This document shows, piece by piece, positions 24,306 through 33,798 of a stretch of DNA of 64,000 bases (its first letter is position 1; every line of letters begins with the position of its first letter). The notes under the pieces are model-generated. The model was not told the origin of the DNA and made no database searches. It saw only the letters and a list, made by a program, of their open reading frames with translations. Source of the DNA: Psychromarinibacter sediminicola (lineage in GTDB: Bacteria; Pseudomonadota; Alphaproteobacteria; Rhodobacterales; Rhodobacteraceae); contig NZ_JARGYC010000015.1 in the NCBI RefSeq assembly GCF_029168335.1, forward strand, positions 1 through 64,000, in the 5' to 3' direction. Made by a program: the position numbers and the translations under genes.

Positions 24306-26351
24306 ATGTTCAACAAGATACTGATCGCCAACCGCGGCGAGATCGCCTGCCGAGTGATCAAGACGGCGCGGAAGATGGGCATCGCCACCGTCGCCGTGTA
24401 TTCCGAGGCCGACCGCCACGCGCTGCATGTCGCGATGGCCGACGAGGCGGTGCATATCGGCCCGCCGCCTGCGAACCAGTCCTATATCGTGATCGACAGG
24501 ATCATGCAGGCGATCCGCGATACCGGCGCCGAGGCGGTGCATCCCGGCTATGGCTTCCTGTCGGAGAACCCGAAATTCGCCGACGCGCTGGAACAGGCCG
24601 GCGTCGCCTTCGTCGGGCCGCCTAAGGGCGCGATCGAGGCGATGGGCGACAAGATCACCTCGAAGAAGATCGCCAAGGAGGCGGGCGTCAACACCGTTCC
24701 CGGCTACATGGGCCTGATCGAGGATGCCGACGAGGCGGTGAAGATCGCGCAGGAGATCGGCTATCCGGTGATGATCAAGGCCAGCGCCGGGGGCGGCGGC
24801 AAGGGCATGCGCATCGCCTGGACCGACGAGGAGGCGCGCGAGGGCTTCCAGTCGTCGAAGAACGAGGCCGCCTCCAGCTTCGGCGACGACCGCATCTTCA
24901 TCGAGAAGTTTGTCACCCAGCCGCGCCATATCGAGATCCAGGTGCTGGCCGACCAGCACGGCAACGCGATCTACCTGAACGAGCGGGAATGCTCGATCCA
25001 GCGCCGCAACCAGAAGGTGGTGGAAGAGGCGCCCAGCCCCTTCCTCGATGCCGAGACCCGCAAGGCGATGGGCGAGCAGGCCTGCGCGCTCGCCAAGGCG
25101 GTGGACTATGCCAGCGCCGGGACCGTCGAGTTCATCGTCGACGGCGACAAGAACTTCTATTTCCTCGAAATGAACACCCGCCTGCAGGTGGAACACCCGG
25201 TGACCGAGCTGATCACCGGCGTCGACCTCGTCGAACAGATGATCCGCGTGGCCAACGGCGAGAAACTGAGCCTCACCCAGGACGACATCGGCATCGGCGG
25301 CTGGGCCATCGAGAACCGGCTTTATGCCGAGGACCCCTATCGCGGCTTCCTGCCGTCGATCGGCCGGCTCACCCGCTACCGCCCGCCGCAGGAACAGGCC
25401 GCCGGCCCGCTGCGCGACTCGGGCAAGTGGATGGACGAGGCGCCCGCCGCCGACACCGCCGTGCGCAACGATACCGGCGTCTACGAGGGCGGCGAGATCA
25501 GCATGTATTACGACCCGATGATCGCCAAGCTCTGCACCTGGGGCCACACCCGGGAGGAGGCGCTGGAGGGGATGCGCGTCGCGCTCGACAGCTTCGAGGT
25601 CGAGGGGATCGGCCACAACCTGCCGTTCCTGTCGGCCGTGATGGATCACCCGCGCTTCATCCGGGGCGACATCACCACCGCCTTCATCGCCGAGGAATAC
25701 CCCGAGGGCTTCGACGGCGTGGACCTCGGCGCCGACGCGCTGCGCCGCATCGCCGCCGCCTGCGCCGCGATGAACCGCGTGGCCGAGATCCGGCGCACCC
25801 GCGTCTCGGGCCGGATGGACAACCACGAACGCCGCGTCGGCGAGGACTGGAACGTCAGCCTGCAGGGCCACAGCTTCGACCTGACCGTCGCGGCCGAGAA
25901 GGGCGGCGCGACCGTCACCTTCTCCGACGGCCTGGTGCATCACGTCACCGGCGACTGGACCCCGGGCGACCAGCTGGCTCATGTCCACATCGACGGCAAG
26001 CCACTGGTGATGAAGGTCGGCAAGATCGTTCACGGCTTCCGCATCCGCTCGCGCGGGGCCGACCTGCGCGTCCATGTCCGCACCCCGCGCCAGGCCGAGC
26101 TTGCCGCGCTGATGCCCGAGAAGCAGGCCGCCGACACCTCGAAGATGCTGCTCTGCCCGATGCCCGGCATGATCGTGAAGATCCACGTCGACGCCGGCCA
26201 GGAGGTGCAGGAGGGCCAGGCGCTCTGCACCGTCGAGGCGATGAAGATGGAAAACATCCTGCGCGCCGAACGCAAGGCCACCGTGTCGCAGATCAACGCG
26301 GGGCCGGGCGACAGCCTCGCCGTCGACGACGTGATCATGGAGTTTGAATGA
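24306..26351 (+). CDS. pccA: propionyl-CoA carboxylase alpha (biotin) subunit PccA
   Basis: A 681-residue protein with biotin carboxylase N-domain (MFNKILIANRGEIACRV), ATP-grasp domain (KASAGGGGKGMRI, HIEIQVLAD, MNTRLQVEHPVTE), a linker/BT domain and a biotinyl domain with EAMKMEN, the biotinylated lysine being Lys647. It carboxylates biotin with ATP and bicarbonate and works with PccB. The ATG at 24306 follows AAAAGGGAACGGG. Its stop overlaps the start of a membrane protein gene by 4 bases. Confidence 0.96.
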   Translation: MFNKILIANRGEIACRVIKTARKMGIATVAVYSEADRHALHVAMADEAVHIGPPPANQSYIVIDRIMQAIRDTGAEAVHPGYGFLSENPKFADALEQAGVAFVGPPKGAIEAMGDKITSKKIAKEAGVNTVPGYMGLIEDADEAVKIAQEIGYPVMIKASAGGGGKGMRIAWTDEEAREGFQSSKNEAASSFGDDRIFIEKFVTQPRHIEIQVLADQHGNAIYLNERECSIQRRNQKVVEEAPSPFLDAETRKAMGEQACALAKAVDYASAGTVEFIVDGDKNFYFLEMNTRLQVEHPVTELITGVDLVEQMIRVANGEKLSLTQDDIGIGGWAIENRLYAEDPYRGFLPSIGRLTRYRPPQEQAAGPLRDSGKWMDEAPAADTAVRNDTGVYEGGEISMYYDPMIAKLCTWGHTREEALEGMRVALDSFEVEGIGHNLPFLSAVMDHPRFIRGDITTAFIAEEYPEGFDGVDLGADALRRIAAACAAMNRVAEIRRTRVSGRMDNHERRVGEDWNVSLQGHSFDLTVAAEKGGATVTFSDGLVHHVTGDWTPGDQLAHVHIDGKPLVMKVGKIVHGFRIRSRGADLRVHVRTPRQAELAALMPEKQAADTSKMLLCPMPGMIVKIHVDAGQEVQEGQALCTVEAMKMENILRAERKATVSQINAGPGDSLAVDDVIMEFE

Positions 26352-27934
26352 CGCAGAGCGACGCCGGCGGCTGGCGCCTGTCCCTTATCTCGGTCATTGT
26401 TTCTGCGGCAGCGTTTTACCTGCTGCAGGACACAGCCTACGATATTGCCGGCGGGCATTTCGACTATCCGCTGGACGACCCCTATATCCACCTCGCAATT
26501 GCGGAACAGATCCGTGCGGGGGGATACGGGGTCAACAGTAGCGAACCCGCGGCGGCGGCCTCGTCACCGCTTTATCCGCTGTTGCTGGTGCCCTTCGCGG
26601 GGACCGAGTGGCATCGTTACATGCCGTTGTTCTGGAACGTGTCCGGCCTGCTGCTCGCGGCGGCATTGTGGGGGCGTATCCTGTGGGCAGCGGGCTACGG
26701 GCGCGGCGTGGTCGGCTTGCTTTTCGCCGTCGCGGCGCCCGTCTGTTTCAACCTTGTCGGACTCGCCTTCGTAGGTATGGAACACATGCTGCACTTGGCG
26801 GCGAGCCTTGCCGTCGTACTCGGACTGCTGACTTTCGCCGATACGCGAAGGATAACCGCCCCCTTGGTGCTTGGCATTCTTTTCGCTCCGCTCTTGCGGT
26901 TCGAGGGGCTGGCGCTGGCCATCCTCGCTGCCGGGATGGTGAGCATTTCGGGCCGGTGGCGGGCCGGTGTCTCGCTCCTGGGTCTTGCGATCCTTCCGGC
27001 GCTCCTATTTGCGGCGTTCCTCATGTCGATGGACTTGGGGCCGCTGCCAAGCTCGGTCCGGGTCAAGCTCACGCCCCCGCCCGACGCCGAGGTTACGGGC
27101 GTATTCGACTTCCTTATGTTGAAGCTCACAAACGCTTTCACCGAAAGACACGAGCTCATCCTGACCCTGCTTTTGGTAGTGACGGGTATCTTCACCGCGA
27201 TTCGATCGTTGCGGACCTCGGCGCGCGGCCGGATCATACTGCCCGTCATCGCCGGTGCGGGGCTTGCGCATCTCTTGTTCGGCCGCTTTGGCTGGATGGA
27301 TCGCTACGAGGTTTATATCCTCTTGGTCATGGCCGCGGGGCTTCTGGCCGTCGCCGCCGTGGGCCCGGCATCTCGCTGGTGGCCTGCGCTGGTCGGGGCG
27401 CCGATGCTGTTCGCGGCCGCGCTCTACGTGCCGTTTGTGGTCGTCATCTACCCTCTGGCCCCGCGGGCTATCCATGTCCAGCAGGGCCAAATGGCCCGCT
27501 TCGCAAAGCAGTTCCTGGAAGAGCCTGTGGCGGTCAACGATCTAGGCTACGTCTCCTGGCAGAACCCGAATTACGTTCAGGACATCTGGGGCCTCGGAAA
27601 TGCCGAAGCCTACGAACTGCGGGTGAAACAGGGCGGGCCGCCGGGCTGGGTCGACAGGCTGGTCGACAACCAAGGTGTCCGTTTTGCCATGGTCTACGAC
27701 AGCTGGGTGCTGCCTGAGGATATCGGCGACGACTGGCGACTCCTGGGCCAACTCACCACAGCGGTCTCCACGTTCTATCTGGGCGGGCACATCGTGAACT
27801 TCTATCTGGTCGATCCGCAGGCCGAGGCTGCGCCGTTCATGGACAAGATCGGTCGCTGGGCGGAAGACCTGCCGCCCGGCGCACGTTTCCGCTTCACCTC
27901 GGACGACGTCGACCTGGCGGGGGAGGCGGGATGA
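26348..27934 (+). CDS. GT-C-like multi-pass membrane protein inside the pcc-mcm locus
   Basis: A 528-residue membrane protein with about ten hydrophobic helices. The first periplasmic loop carries DYPLDDPYIHLAIAEQI and GYGVNSSEP, an acidic-pair motif like that of GT-C glycosyltransferases and ArnT-like enzymes, so it may move a sugar from a lipid donor; no substrate can be named. The C-terminal 150 residues look periplasmic. Its codons are visibly less GC-rich than pccA and mcm, with more A/T at third positions, suggesting acquisition. It overlaps pccA by 4 bases, so it is read with it, and converges on the DUF4174 gene with a 4-base gap. Confidence 0.75.
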   Translation: MTQSDAGGWRLSLISVIVSAAAFYLLQDTAYDIAGGHFDYPLDDPYIHLAIAEQIRAGGYGVNSSEPAAAASSPLYPLLLVPFAGTEWHRYMPLFWNVSGLLLAAALWGRILWAAGYGRGVVGLLFAVAAPVCFNLVGLAFVGMEHMLHLAASLAVVLGLLTFADTRRITAPLVLGILFAPLLRFEGLALAILAAGMVSISGRWRAGVSLLGLAILPALLFAAFLMSMDLGPLPSSVRVKLTPPPDAEVTGVFDFLMLKLTNAFTERHELILTLLLVVTGIFTAIRSLRTSARGRIILPVIAGAGLAHLLFGRFGWMDRYEVYILLVMAAGLLAVAAVGPASRWWPALVGAPMLFAAALYVPFVVVIYPLAPRAIHVQQGQMARFAKQFLEEPVAVNDLGYVSWQNPNYVQDIWGLGNAEAYELRVKQGGPPGWVDRLVDNQGVRFAMVYDSWVLPEDIGDDWRLLGQLTTAVSTFYLGGHIVNFYLVDPQAEAAPFMDKIGRWAEDLPPGARFRFTSDDVDLAGEAG

Positions 27935-27938
27935 CCGT

Positions 27939-28469
27939 CTATCCCCCGAACCCCTGCGCGCGAATCTCCTCCTTGCGGAGGGGCCACTTGTCGATCGCCC
28001 GCGTGATCTCGCGCACGTCCCACGGCAGCGGCTTGCGCAGATTGACGTCGCCGTCCTTGCCGATCAGCGTCAGCTGGAACCCCCGCGGCCGCAGTTTCGT
28101 CCGGACGGCCGAATCCGCCTCGGGATCGGTGTCGGTGATCACCACCACGTCGCGGGCGATCAGCGGCTCGGGTCGCGAGGTCAGAAGGTTCATCTGCTCG
28201 CGAAACCGCGGGTCGGCGGGCGTGTCGGCGAAGACCACAACCGGGCGGTTCGTCCAGAGGAAATCGTCCAGGGTCACCTCGGTCGCGTCCACGACCAGAA
28301 GAACCGGCACATCGTCTTCGTCCATTTCGGCTCCGACGTCCTCTTCGGCCGCGTCCTCGACGACCTCCGCGCCGGTGACACCATCGTCCGACGTCATCAC
28401 GGTCGCTTCCTGCGCCGCGACGGACCACGCCGCCGTCGCCGCGACCAATGTTATCAACAGCCTGACCAT
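27939..28469 (-). CDS. exported DUF4174 protein
   Basis: A 176-residue protein with a signal peptide (1-20, ending VAA), an acidic stretch (EDAAEEDVGAEMDEDD) and a thioredoxin-fold-like DUF4174 domain (LDDFLWTNRPVVVFADTPADPRF... LIGKDGDVNLR). Without a CxxC pair it is unlikely to be a redox enzyme. The ATG at 28469 is set by CAGGAGG 5 bases upstream; 18 further codons are open above it. Transcribed opposite to its neighbours, divergent from mcm. Confidence 0.8.
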   Translation of the reverse strand: MVRLLITLVAATAAWSVAAQEATVMTSDDGVTGAEVVEDAAEEDVGAEMDEDDVPVLLVVDATEVTLDDFLWTNRPVVVFADTPADPRFREQMNLLTSRPEPLIARDVVVITDTDPEADSAVRTKLRPRGFQLTLIGKDGDVNLRKPLPWDVREITRAIDKWPLRKEEIRAQGFGG

Positions 28470-28532
28470 CAATCCTCCTGACCCTACGCATATAAGATGG
28501 GGCAGGGCAGATGCGAAGTGCAATCACGCCTC

Positions 28533-28549
28533 CGTCAGTTTTCCTGACG
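28533..28549. repeat. inverted repeat before mcm
   Basis: CGTCAG-TTTTC-CTGACG, 31 bases upstream of the mcm ATG. Possible operator or leader hairpin in the mcm/DUF4174 divergent region. Confidence 0.4.
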
Positions 28550-28580
28550 CCGGGGCACTCATCGGAAAGGAGCCGTCGCG

Positions 28581-30719
28581 ATGAGCGATTTCGACACCTG
28601 GAAGGCCCGCGCCGAGAAGGAATTGAAGGGCCGGTCGGTCGAGGACCTGACCTGGCACACCCTCGAAGGCATCGACGTCAAGCCGGTCTATACCGCCGAG
28701 GACACGGCCAAACTCGACCACATGGGCAGCCTGCCGGGGTTCGAGCCGTTCCTCCGCGGCCCCCGCGCCACGATGTATGCCGGCCGGCCCTGGACCATCC
28801 GGCAATATGCCGGCTTCTCCACCGCCGAGGAGTCGAACGCCTTCTACCGCCGGGCGCTGGCGGCGGGGCAGCAGGGCGTCTCGGTCGCCTTCGACCTGGC
28901 CACCCACCGCGGCTATGACAGCGATCACGAACGCGTTGTGGGCGACGTGGGCAAAGCGGGCGTCGCCATCGATTCGGTCGAGGACATGAAGGTGCTGTTC
29001 GACGGCATCCCGCTGGAACAGGTATCCGTGTCGATGACGATGAACGGCGCCGTCATCCCGATCCTCGCCAACTTCATCGTCACCGGCGAGGAACAGGGGG
29101 TGGAGCGCGCGCAGCTCTCGGGGACCATCCAGAACGACATTCTCAAGGAGTTCATGGTCCGCAACACCTATATCTATCCGCCCGAGCCCTCGATGCGGAT
29201 CATCTCGGACATCATCGAGTATACGTCCAACGAGATGCCCCGCTTCAACTCGATCTCGATCTCCGGCTACCACATGCAGGAGGCGGGTGCGAACCTGGTG
29301 CAGGAGCTGGCCTTCACGCTGGCCGACGGCCGCGAATACGTGAAGGCCGCGATCGAGGCCGGGATGGACGTCGACCGCTTCGCCGGCCGGCTGTCCTTCT
29401 TCTTCGCCATCGGCATGAACTTCTTCATGGAGGTCGCCAAGCTGCGCGCCGCCCGCCTGCTCTGGCACCGCATCATGACCGAGTTCGGCGCCCAGTCCGA
29501 ACGCTCCAAGATGCTGCGCACCCATTGCCAGACCTCGGGCGTGAGCCTCGCCGAACAGGACCCCTACAACAACGTCGTCCGCACCGCCTACGAGGCGATG
29601 TCGGCCGTCCTCGGCGGCACCCAGTCGCTGCACACCAACGCGCTGGACGAAGCGATCGCGCTGCCCACCGACTTCAGCGCCCGCATCGCCCGCAACACCC
29701 AGCTGATCCTGCAGGAGGAAACCGGCGTCACCAGCGTCGTCGACCCGCTGGCGGGCTCCTACTACGTCGAAAGCCTGACCGCGGAGCTGGCCGAGAAGGC
29801 GTGGGCGCTGATCCAGGAGGTCGAGGAGATGGGCGGCATGACCAAGGCCGTCGCCTCCGGCATGCCGAAGCTCAGGATCGAGGAATCCGCTGCCCGCCGC
29901 CAGGCGATGATCGACCGCGGCGACGAGGTGATCGTCGGCGTCAACAAGTACCGCCCCGCCGAGATGGAAGAGATCGACATCCTCGACGTCGACAACGTCA
30001 AGGTCCGCGACGGCCAGGTCCGGCACCTGCAGAAACTGCGCGCCGAACGCGACCAGCCCGCCTGCGACGCGGCGCTGGCCGAGTTGACCCGGCGCGCGAA
30101 GGAGGGGGGCAATCTCCTGGAGGCGGCGGTCGAGGCCGCGCGCGCCCGGGCCACCGTGGGAGAGATCAGCATGGCGATGGAAAAGGTGTTCGGCCGGCAC
30201 AGGGCCGAGGTGAAGACGCTCGCGGGCGTCTACGGCGCGGCCTACGAGGGCGACGAGGGCTTCGCCGCCATCCAGAAGGCGGTGGAGGACTTTGCCGAGG
30301 CCGAGGGGCGGCGGCCCCGGATGCTGGTGGTCAAGATGGGCCAGGACGGCCACGATCGCGGCGCCAAGGTCATCGCGACCGCCTTCGCCGATATCGGCTT
30401 CGACGTCGATGTAGGGCCCTTGTTCCAGACGCCGGAAGAGGCCGCGCAGGACGCCGTCGACAACGACGTGCACGTGGTGGGGATTTCCTCGCAGGCGGCG
30501 GGCCACAAGACGCTGGCGCCCAAGCTGATCGAGGCGCTGAAGGCGCAGGGCGCCGAGGACATCATCGTCATCTGCGGCGGCGTGATCCCGCATCAGGACT
30601 ACGAGTTCCTGAAGTCCGCGGGCGTCAAGGCGATCTTCGGCCCCGGCACCAACATCCCTGAGGCGGCGCAGGAGATCCTGCGGCTGATCGGGTCGGACCG
30701 GAAGGAAGCGGCGGAGTAG
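28581..30719 (+). CDS. mcm: methylmalonyl-CoA mutase
   Basis: A 712-residue single-chain, adenosylcobalamin-dependent mutase converting (R)-methylmalonyl-CoA to succinyl-CoA, the last step of propionyl-CoA assimilation after PccAB and the epimerase (not in the window). The N-terminal TIM-barrel part includes [15 protein letters not shown] and the C-terminal cobalamin domain has QDGHDRG with the cobalt-binding His591, then GISSQAAGH and [15 protein letters not shown] precedes the ATG. Length fits the alpha-type enzyme. Confidence 0.96.
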   Translation: MSDFDTWKARAEKELKGRSVEDLTWHTLEGIDVKPVYTAEDTAKLDHMGSLPGFEPFLRGPRATMYAGRPWTIRQYAGFSTAEESNAFYRRALAAGQQGVSVAFDLATHRGYDSDHERVVGDVGKAGVAIDSVEDMKVLFDGIPLEQVSVSMTMNGAVIPILANFIVTGEEQGVERAQLSGTIQNDILKEFMVRNTYIYPPEPSMRIISDIIEYTSNEMPRFNSISISGYHMQEAGANLVQELAFTLADGREYVKAAIEAGMDVDRFAGRLSFFFAIGMNFFMEVAKLRAARLLWHRIMTEFGAQSERSKMLRTHCQTSGVSLAEQDPYNNVVRTAYEAMSAVLGGTQSLHTNALDEAIALPTDFSARIARNTQLILQEETGVTSVVDPLAGSYYVESLTAELAEKAWALIQEVEEMGGMTKAVASGMPKLRIEESAARRQAMIDRGDEVIVGVNKYRPAEMEEIDILDVDNVKVRDGQVRHLQKLRAERDQPACDAALAELTRRAKEGGNLLEAAVEAARARATVGEISMAMEKVFGRHRAEVKTLAGVYGAAYEGDEGFAAIQKAVEDFAEAEGRRPRMLVVKMGQDGHDRGAKVIATAFADIGFDVDVGPLFQTPEEAAQDAVDNDVHVVGISSQAAGHKTLAPKLIEALKAQGAEDIIVICGGVIPHQDYEFLKSAGVKAIFGPGTNIPEAAQEILRLIGSDRKEAAE

Positions 30720-30858
30720 CGGCAGGGCGGTCGGGCGGCACGGCGCTTCCCCGCGCGGCGCCGCCGGCCCGCGCGCACCGCGTAACCCGAGAAAACCGAT
30801 ACCCCCTAACGCCCATCTCCCGTAGGCTCCCCGCCAACTGCACCAGGGGAGCACCCAT

Positions 30859-31218
30859 ATGACAGGCCACGTGACCGGCATCGGCGGCCTCTTCTTCCGC
30901 GCCGCGGATCCCGCCGCCCTGAAGGCATGGTACGCCACCCATCTCGGCATCGATTCCAGCCCCGTCTGGCCGCAGGCCGCCGGCCCCACCGTCTTCGCCC
31001 CCTTCGCCGCCGATACCGATTACTGGCCGGCCGACCGGCAATGGATGCTGAACCTGCGGGTCACCGGGCTGGACGCGCTCATCGCGTCGTTGCAGGCGTC
31101 GGGAATCGCGGTAGAAACTCGGCCAGAGGAATGGGACCACCCCGAGGTCGGGCGCTTCGCCCGGATCGTGGACCCGGAAGGCAACAACGTGGAACTGTGG
31201 GAGCCGCCCGAGGCATGA
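30859..31218 (+). CDS. VOC-family protein
   Basis: A 119-residue single-module vicinal-oxygen-chelate protein (glyoxalase/bleomycin-resistance fold) with the terminal motif RIVDPEGNNVELWEPP that supplies the metal glutamate. Likely to bind a small metabolite or toxin; activity unknown. GGGGAG precedes the ATG. Its stop overlaps the start of the MAPEG gene (ATGA). First of a run of small detoxification-type genes downstream of mcm. Confidence 0.85.
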   Translation: MTGHVTGIGGLFFRAADPAALKAWYATHLGIDSSPVWPQAAGPTVFAPFAADTDYWPADRQWMLNLRVTGLDALIASLQASGIAVETRPEEWDHPEVGRFARIVDPEGNNVELWEPPEA

Positions 31219-31712
31219 GCAAACAGAGAAAGATCCTGATCGGCATGGCCGGCGGCGTGGTCTGGAGCGTCCTGCTGATCTGGATCGGCAGCACCATGGT
31301 CAGCGTGCCCACCATGATGCGCCAGCTGGTCCAGCCGTTCTATGCCCTGGGCCCCGGCATCGCGCTCGTGGCGATCATCGGCACCATCGCCACCCGCCGC
31401 TTCCTGACCCCCGATCTGATCGACGGCGAGACGCCTCCGCCGGGCAGCCGCACCGAGATCGACCTGCGGGTGCTGCGCAACACGGTGGAACAGGCGGTCG
31501 TGGCGCTGTGCATCTGGCCGGCGATCTCGATCCTGCTCTACACCGACGGCCCCGGCGTGGTGCTGGCCCTGACGGCCGGCTTCCCGGCCGCAAGGCTGGT
31601 CTTCTGGTACGGCTACCACAAATCGCCGCCGCTGCGCGCCTTCGGGTTCGCGGCCACCGCCTATCCGACCGTGCTCGCCCTGCTCTGGGCATTGCTGCTG
31701 CGGGTCTTCTGA
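31215..31712 (+). CDS. MAPEG-family membrane protein
   Basis: A 165-residue membrane protein with four hydrophobic helices. The stretch EIDLRVLRNTVEQAVVAL and PAARLVFWYGYHKSPPLRAFGF match the MAPEG family (eicosanoid and glutathione metabolism type). In bacteria these are usually of unknown role, some with glutathione transferase activity. Translationally coupled to the VOC gene. Three tandem stem-loops begin directly at its stop codon. Confidence 0.82.
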   Translation: MSKQRKILIGMAGGVVWSVLLIWIGSTMVSVPTMMRQLVQPFYALGPGIALVAIIGTIATRRFLTPDLIDGETPPPGSRTEIDLRVLRNTVEQAVVALCIWPAISILLYTDGPGVVLALTAGFPAARLVFWYGYHKSPPLRAFGFAATAYPTVLALLWALLLRVF

Positions 31713-31779
31713 GCGCGGCCGCCGGCCGCGCGCCGTTTTCTTGCAAAGAAAACGGACCGGATCGTTCGCAACGATCCGG
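31713..31779 (+). terminator. three tandem perfect stem-loops
   Basis: Stem 1: GCGCGGCC/GGCCGCGC (31713-31731). Stem 2: CCGTTTTCTT/AAGAAAACGG (31733-31755). Stem 3: CCGGATCGTT/AACGATCCGG (31757-31779). Each has a three-base loop, no mismatches, and one base separates neighbours. They start at the base after the MAPEG stop and end 25 bases before the next ATG. None has a clear T-tract. Confidence 0.7.
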
Positions 31780-31804
31780 CACCGGACGACAAAGGACACC
31801 GCCC

Positions 31805-32425
31805 ATGCCCGACGCCTGCCGTCTCGATCACATCGCGGTCTCCGCTGGCGCGCTGGACGAAGGCGTGGCCTATGTCGAGGCCGCGCTTGGCCTGCCGCTC
31901 GCCCCGGGCGGGCGGCATCCGGCGATGGGCACGCAGAACCGGCTGCTGGGCCTCGGCGACATATACCTGGAGGTCATCGCCATCGACCCGATGGCCGTGC
32001 CGCCCGGCCGCCCCCGCTGGTTCGGGCTGGACGATTTCGCCGGCCGGCCGCGACCGACCAACTGGATCGCCCGCACCGACGATCTCGACGCCGCGCTGCG
32101 GCTGGCGCCCCCGGATGCCGGCACGCCCGTGGCGCTGGAACGGGGCGACCTGGCCTGGCGCATGGCGGTGCCGGCGGACGGCCGACTGCCCTTCGACGGC
32201 GCCTTCCCGGCGCTGATGCAATGGGACGCCGGCCGCCACCCGGCGAAACGCCTGCCCGAGGAACGCGCACGGCTCCGCGCGCTGGAGGTGCAGCACCCCG
32301 AGGCAGACGCGCTCCACGCCGCGCTGGCGCCGCTCTTCGACCCGCTGCCGATCACGCTCCACGAGGGGCCATTCGCGCTGCGCGTCGAGGTGGAGACGGC
32401 CCACGGCCGCCGCGTGCTCGAATGA
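31805..32425 (+). CDS. two-module VOC/glyoxalase-like protein
   Basis: A 206-residue protein beginning CRLDHIAVSAGALDEGVAYVEAALGLPLAPGGRHPAMGTQNRLLGLGDIYLEVI in outline, the pattern of glyoxalase-like (VOC) proteins with His and Glu ligands (His in LDHI, Glu in YLEVI). The second half is weaker. Substrate unknown. Its stop overlaps the GNAT start by 4 bases. No strong ribosome site; ACAAAGGACACC is the best candidate. Confidence 0.8.
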   Translation: MPDACRLDHIAVSAGALDEGVAYVEAALGLPLAPGGRHPAMGTQNRLLGLGDIYLEVIAIDPMAVPPGRPRWFGLDDFAGRPRPTNWIARTDDLDAALRLAPPDAGTPVALERGDLAWRMAVPADGRLPFDGAFPALMQWDAGRHPAKRLPEERARLRALEVQHPEADALHAALAPLFDPLPITLHEGPFALRVEVETAHGRRVLE

Positions 32426-32919
32426 GGATCCGCCCCGCCACCGCCTCCGACGCGCCGGCCATTGCGGCGCTGTGGAACCCGGTGATCCGGGACACGCTGA
32501 TCACCTTCAGCCCGGTGGAGAAGACCCCCGACGCCGTCGCCGCCGACATCGCCGCCCGCACCCGCGACGGCCACGCCTTCCTCGTGGCCGAGGCCGAGAC
32601 CGAGGGGGAGGGGCTCGCGGGCTTCGCCACCTATTTCCAGTTCCGCGGCGGCGAGGGCTATGCGCGCACGATGGAACATACCGTCATCCTCGCCCCCGCG
32701 GCGCGGGGCCGGGGCCTCGGGCGTGCCCTGATGGCGGCGCTGGAGGCGCATGCCCGCGCCGCAGGCGTGCACTCGATCATCGCCGCCGTCAGCTCCGCCA
32801 ACCCCGAGGGGCGCGCTTTCCACACCGCCATCGGCTACGAACCGGTCGCCATCCTGCCCGAAGTCGGCTACAAACGGGGCCGTTGGCTCGACCTCCATCT
32901 GATGCAGAAACGGCTCTGA
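32422..32919 (+). CDS. GNAT acetyltransferase, phosphinothricin-acetyltransferase-like
   Basis: A 165-residue GNAT-fold N-acetyltransferase. It starts MRIRPATASDAPAIAALWN and has the acetyl-CoA loop ARGRGLGRALM and the late SSANPEGRAFHTAIGYEPV with VGYKRGRWLDLHLMQ, the pattern of the Pat/Bar/MddA group that acetylates phosphinothricin, methionine sulfoximine or similar amino acid analogues. Overlaps the VOC gene by 4 bases. Confidence 0.85.
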   Translation: MRIRPATASDAPAIAALWNPVIRDTLITFSPVEKTPDAVAADIAARTRDGHAFLVAEAETEGEGLAGFATYFQFRGGEGYARTMEHTVILAPAARGRGLGRALMAALEAHARAAGVHSIIAAVSSANPEGRAFHTAIGYEPVAILPEVGYKRGRWLDLHLMQKRL

Positions 32920-32985
32920 CCGCCCGCCCGCGCGCAATTCTCCACCGCCGCACAGGCCGTGCGCATCCGCCACGGCATTTCCCCG

Positions 32986-33014
32986 TTAACGCGGCCCCCG
33001 TTACCCACTAGGCT
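32986..33014 (+). promoter_or_regulatory. promoter predicting a leaderless mRNA
   Basis: TTAACG (32986-32991) and TAGGCT (33009-33014) with a 17-base spacer. The start point expected about 7 bases further on coincides with the ATG at 33021, and no ribosome site is visible. Confidence 0.5.
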
Positions 33015-33020
33015 TCTCCC

Positions 33021-33701
33021 ATGTCGATCTGGACCCGCATCGCCCAGGCCCTCTCCGCACTCGCCAAGGGCGAGGGGCTGTCGGCCGTCTTCGACAAGCT
33101 GCGCACGCCGCCCGAACGCTCGGTCGCCTTCACCATCGCCGTGGTCGCGCTGGGCGCCAAGATGGCCAAGGCCGACGGCCGCGTCACCCGGCACGAAGTC
33201 TCGGCCTTCCGCCGCGTCTTCACCATCGCGCCGGAGGAGGAGAAGAACGCCGCCCGCGTCTTCAACCTCGCGCGCACAGACGTGGCGGGCTACGAGGATT
33301 ACGCCCGCCGCATCGCCCGCATGTTCCCGCCCGAATCGGGGGTGCTCTGCGACCTGATGGAGGGGCTGTTCCACATCGCCGTGGCCGACGGCAGCTACAA
33401 CGTCGAAGAGGACACGTTCCTGTCGAACGTCGCGCGCATCTTCGGGCTGACCGAGCGCCAGTTCCGCCAGGTCCGCGCCCGATTCGTGGCCGAGGCCGAG
33501 CCCGACCCCTACGAGGTGCTGGGCGTCGACCCCGACACGCCGATCCCCGAGATCCGCCGCGCCTGGCTGCAGATCGTGCGCGAGAGCCATCCCGACCGGC
33601 TGGTCGCGCGGGGTCTGCCGGAGGAAGCGGTGAAGATGGCCGAGAAGCGGCTGATCGACGTGAACCGGGCCTGGGAGGAGATCCAGGACAAGGCGGCGTA
33701 G
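33021..33701 (+). CDS. TerB-DnaJ (DjlA-like) co-chaperone
   Basis: A 226-residue protein with a TerB-like helical domain (about 35-155: ALGAKMAKADGRVTRHEV, then AVADGSYNVEE) and a C-terminal J domain (about 163-226) with the DnaK-stimulating HPD at 190-192. No membrane anchor, unlike E. coli DjlA. It probably modulates DnaK on a specific client. The promoter lies directly against the ATG. A stem-loop follows at 33706. Confidence 0.88.
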   Translation: MSIWTRIAQALSALAKGEGLSAVFDKLRTPPERSVAFTIAVVALGAKMAKADGRVTRHEVSAFRRVFTIAPEEEKNAARVFNLARTDVAGYEDYARRIARMFPPESGVLCDLMEGLFHIAVADGSYNVEEDTFLSNVARIFGLTERQFRQVRARFVAEAEPDPYEVLGVDPDTPIPEIRRAWLQIVRESHPDRLVARGLPEEAVKMAEKRLIDVNRAWEEIQDKAA

Positions 33702-33705
33702 GTTT

Positions 33706-33725
33706 CGGACCGCTTTCGCGATCCG
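33706..33725 (+). terminator. stem-loop after the TerB-DnaJ gene
   Basis: Arms CGGACCGC and GCGATCCG, seven of eight positions paired, with a TTTC loop, 4 bases past the stop. Same arm sequence as at 5-24 and 6987-7008. Confidence 0.45.
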
Positions 33726-33798
33726 ACCCGCCTTGGGGGATCGGCCCCGTCGTCCCTCAGGGTCGGACCGCCGGCGCCCCGATGGCCGCCGCCTTTGA

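Noticed and set aside
23632-24324. A 230-residue frame overlapping the small protein at 23285 by ATGA
   Set aside because: After a few residues it becomes Arg/Pro/Ala-rich low complexity and overlaps the well-supported lipoprotein at 23973 in another frame.
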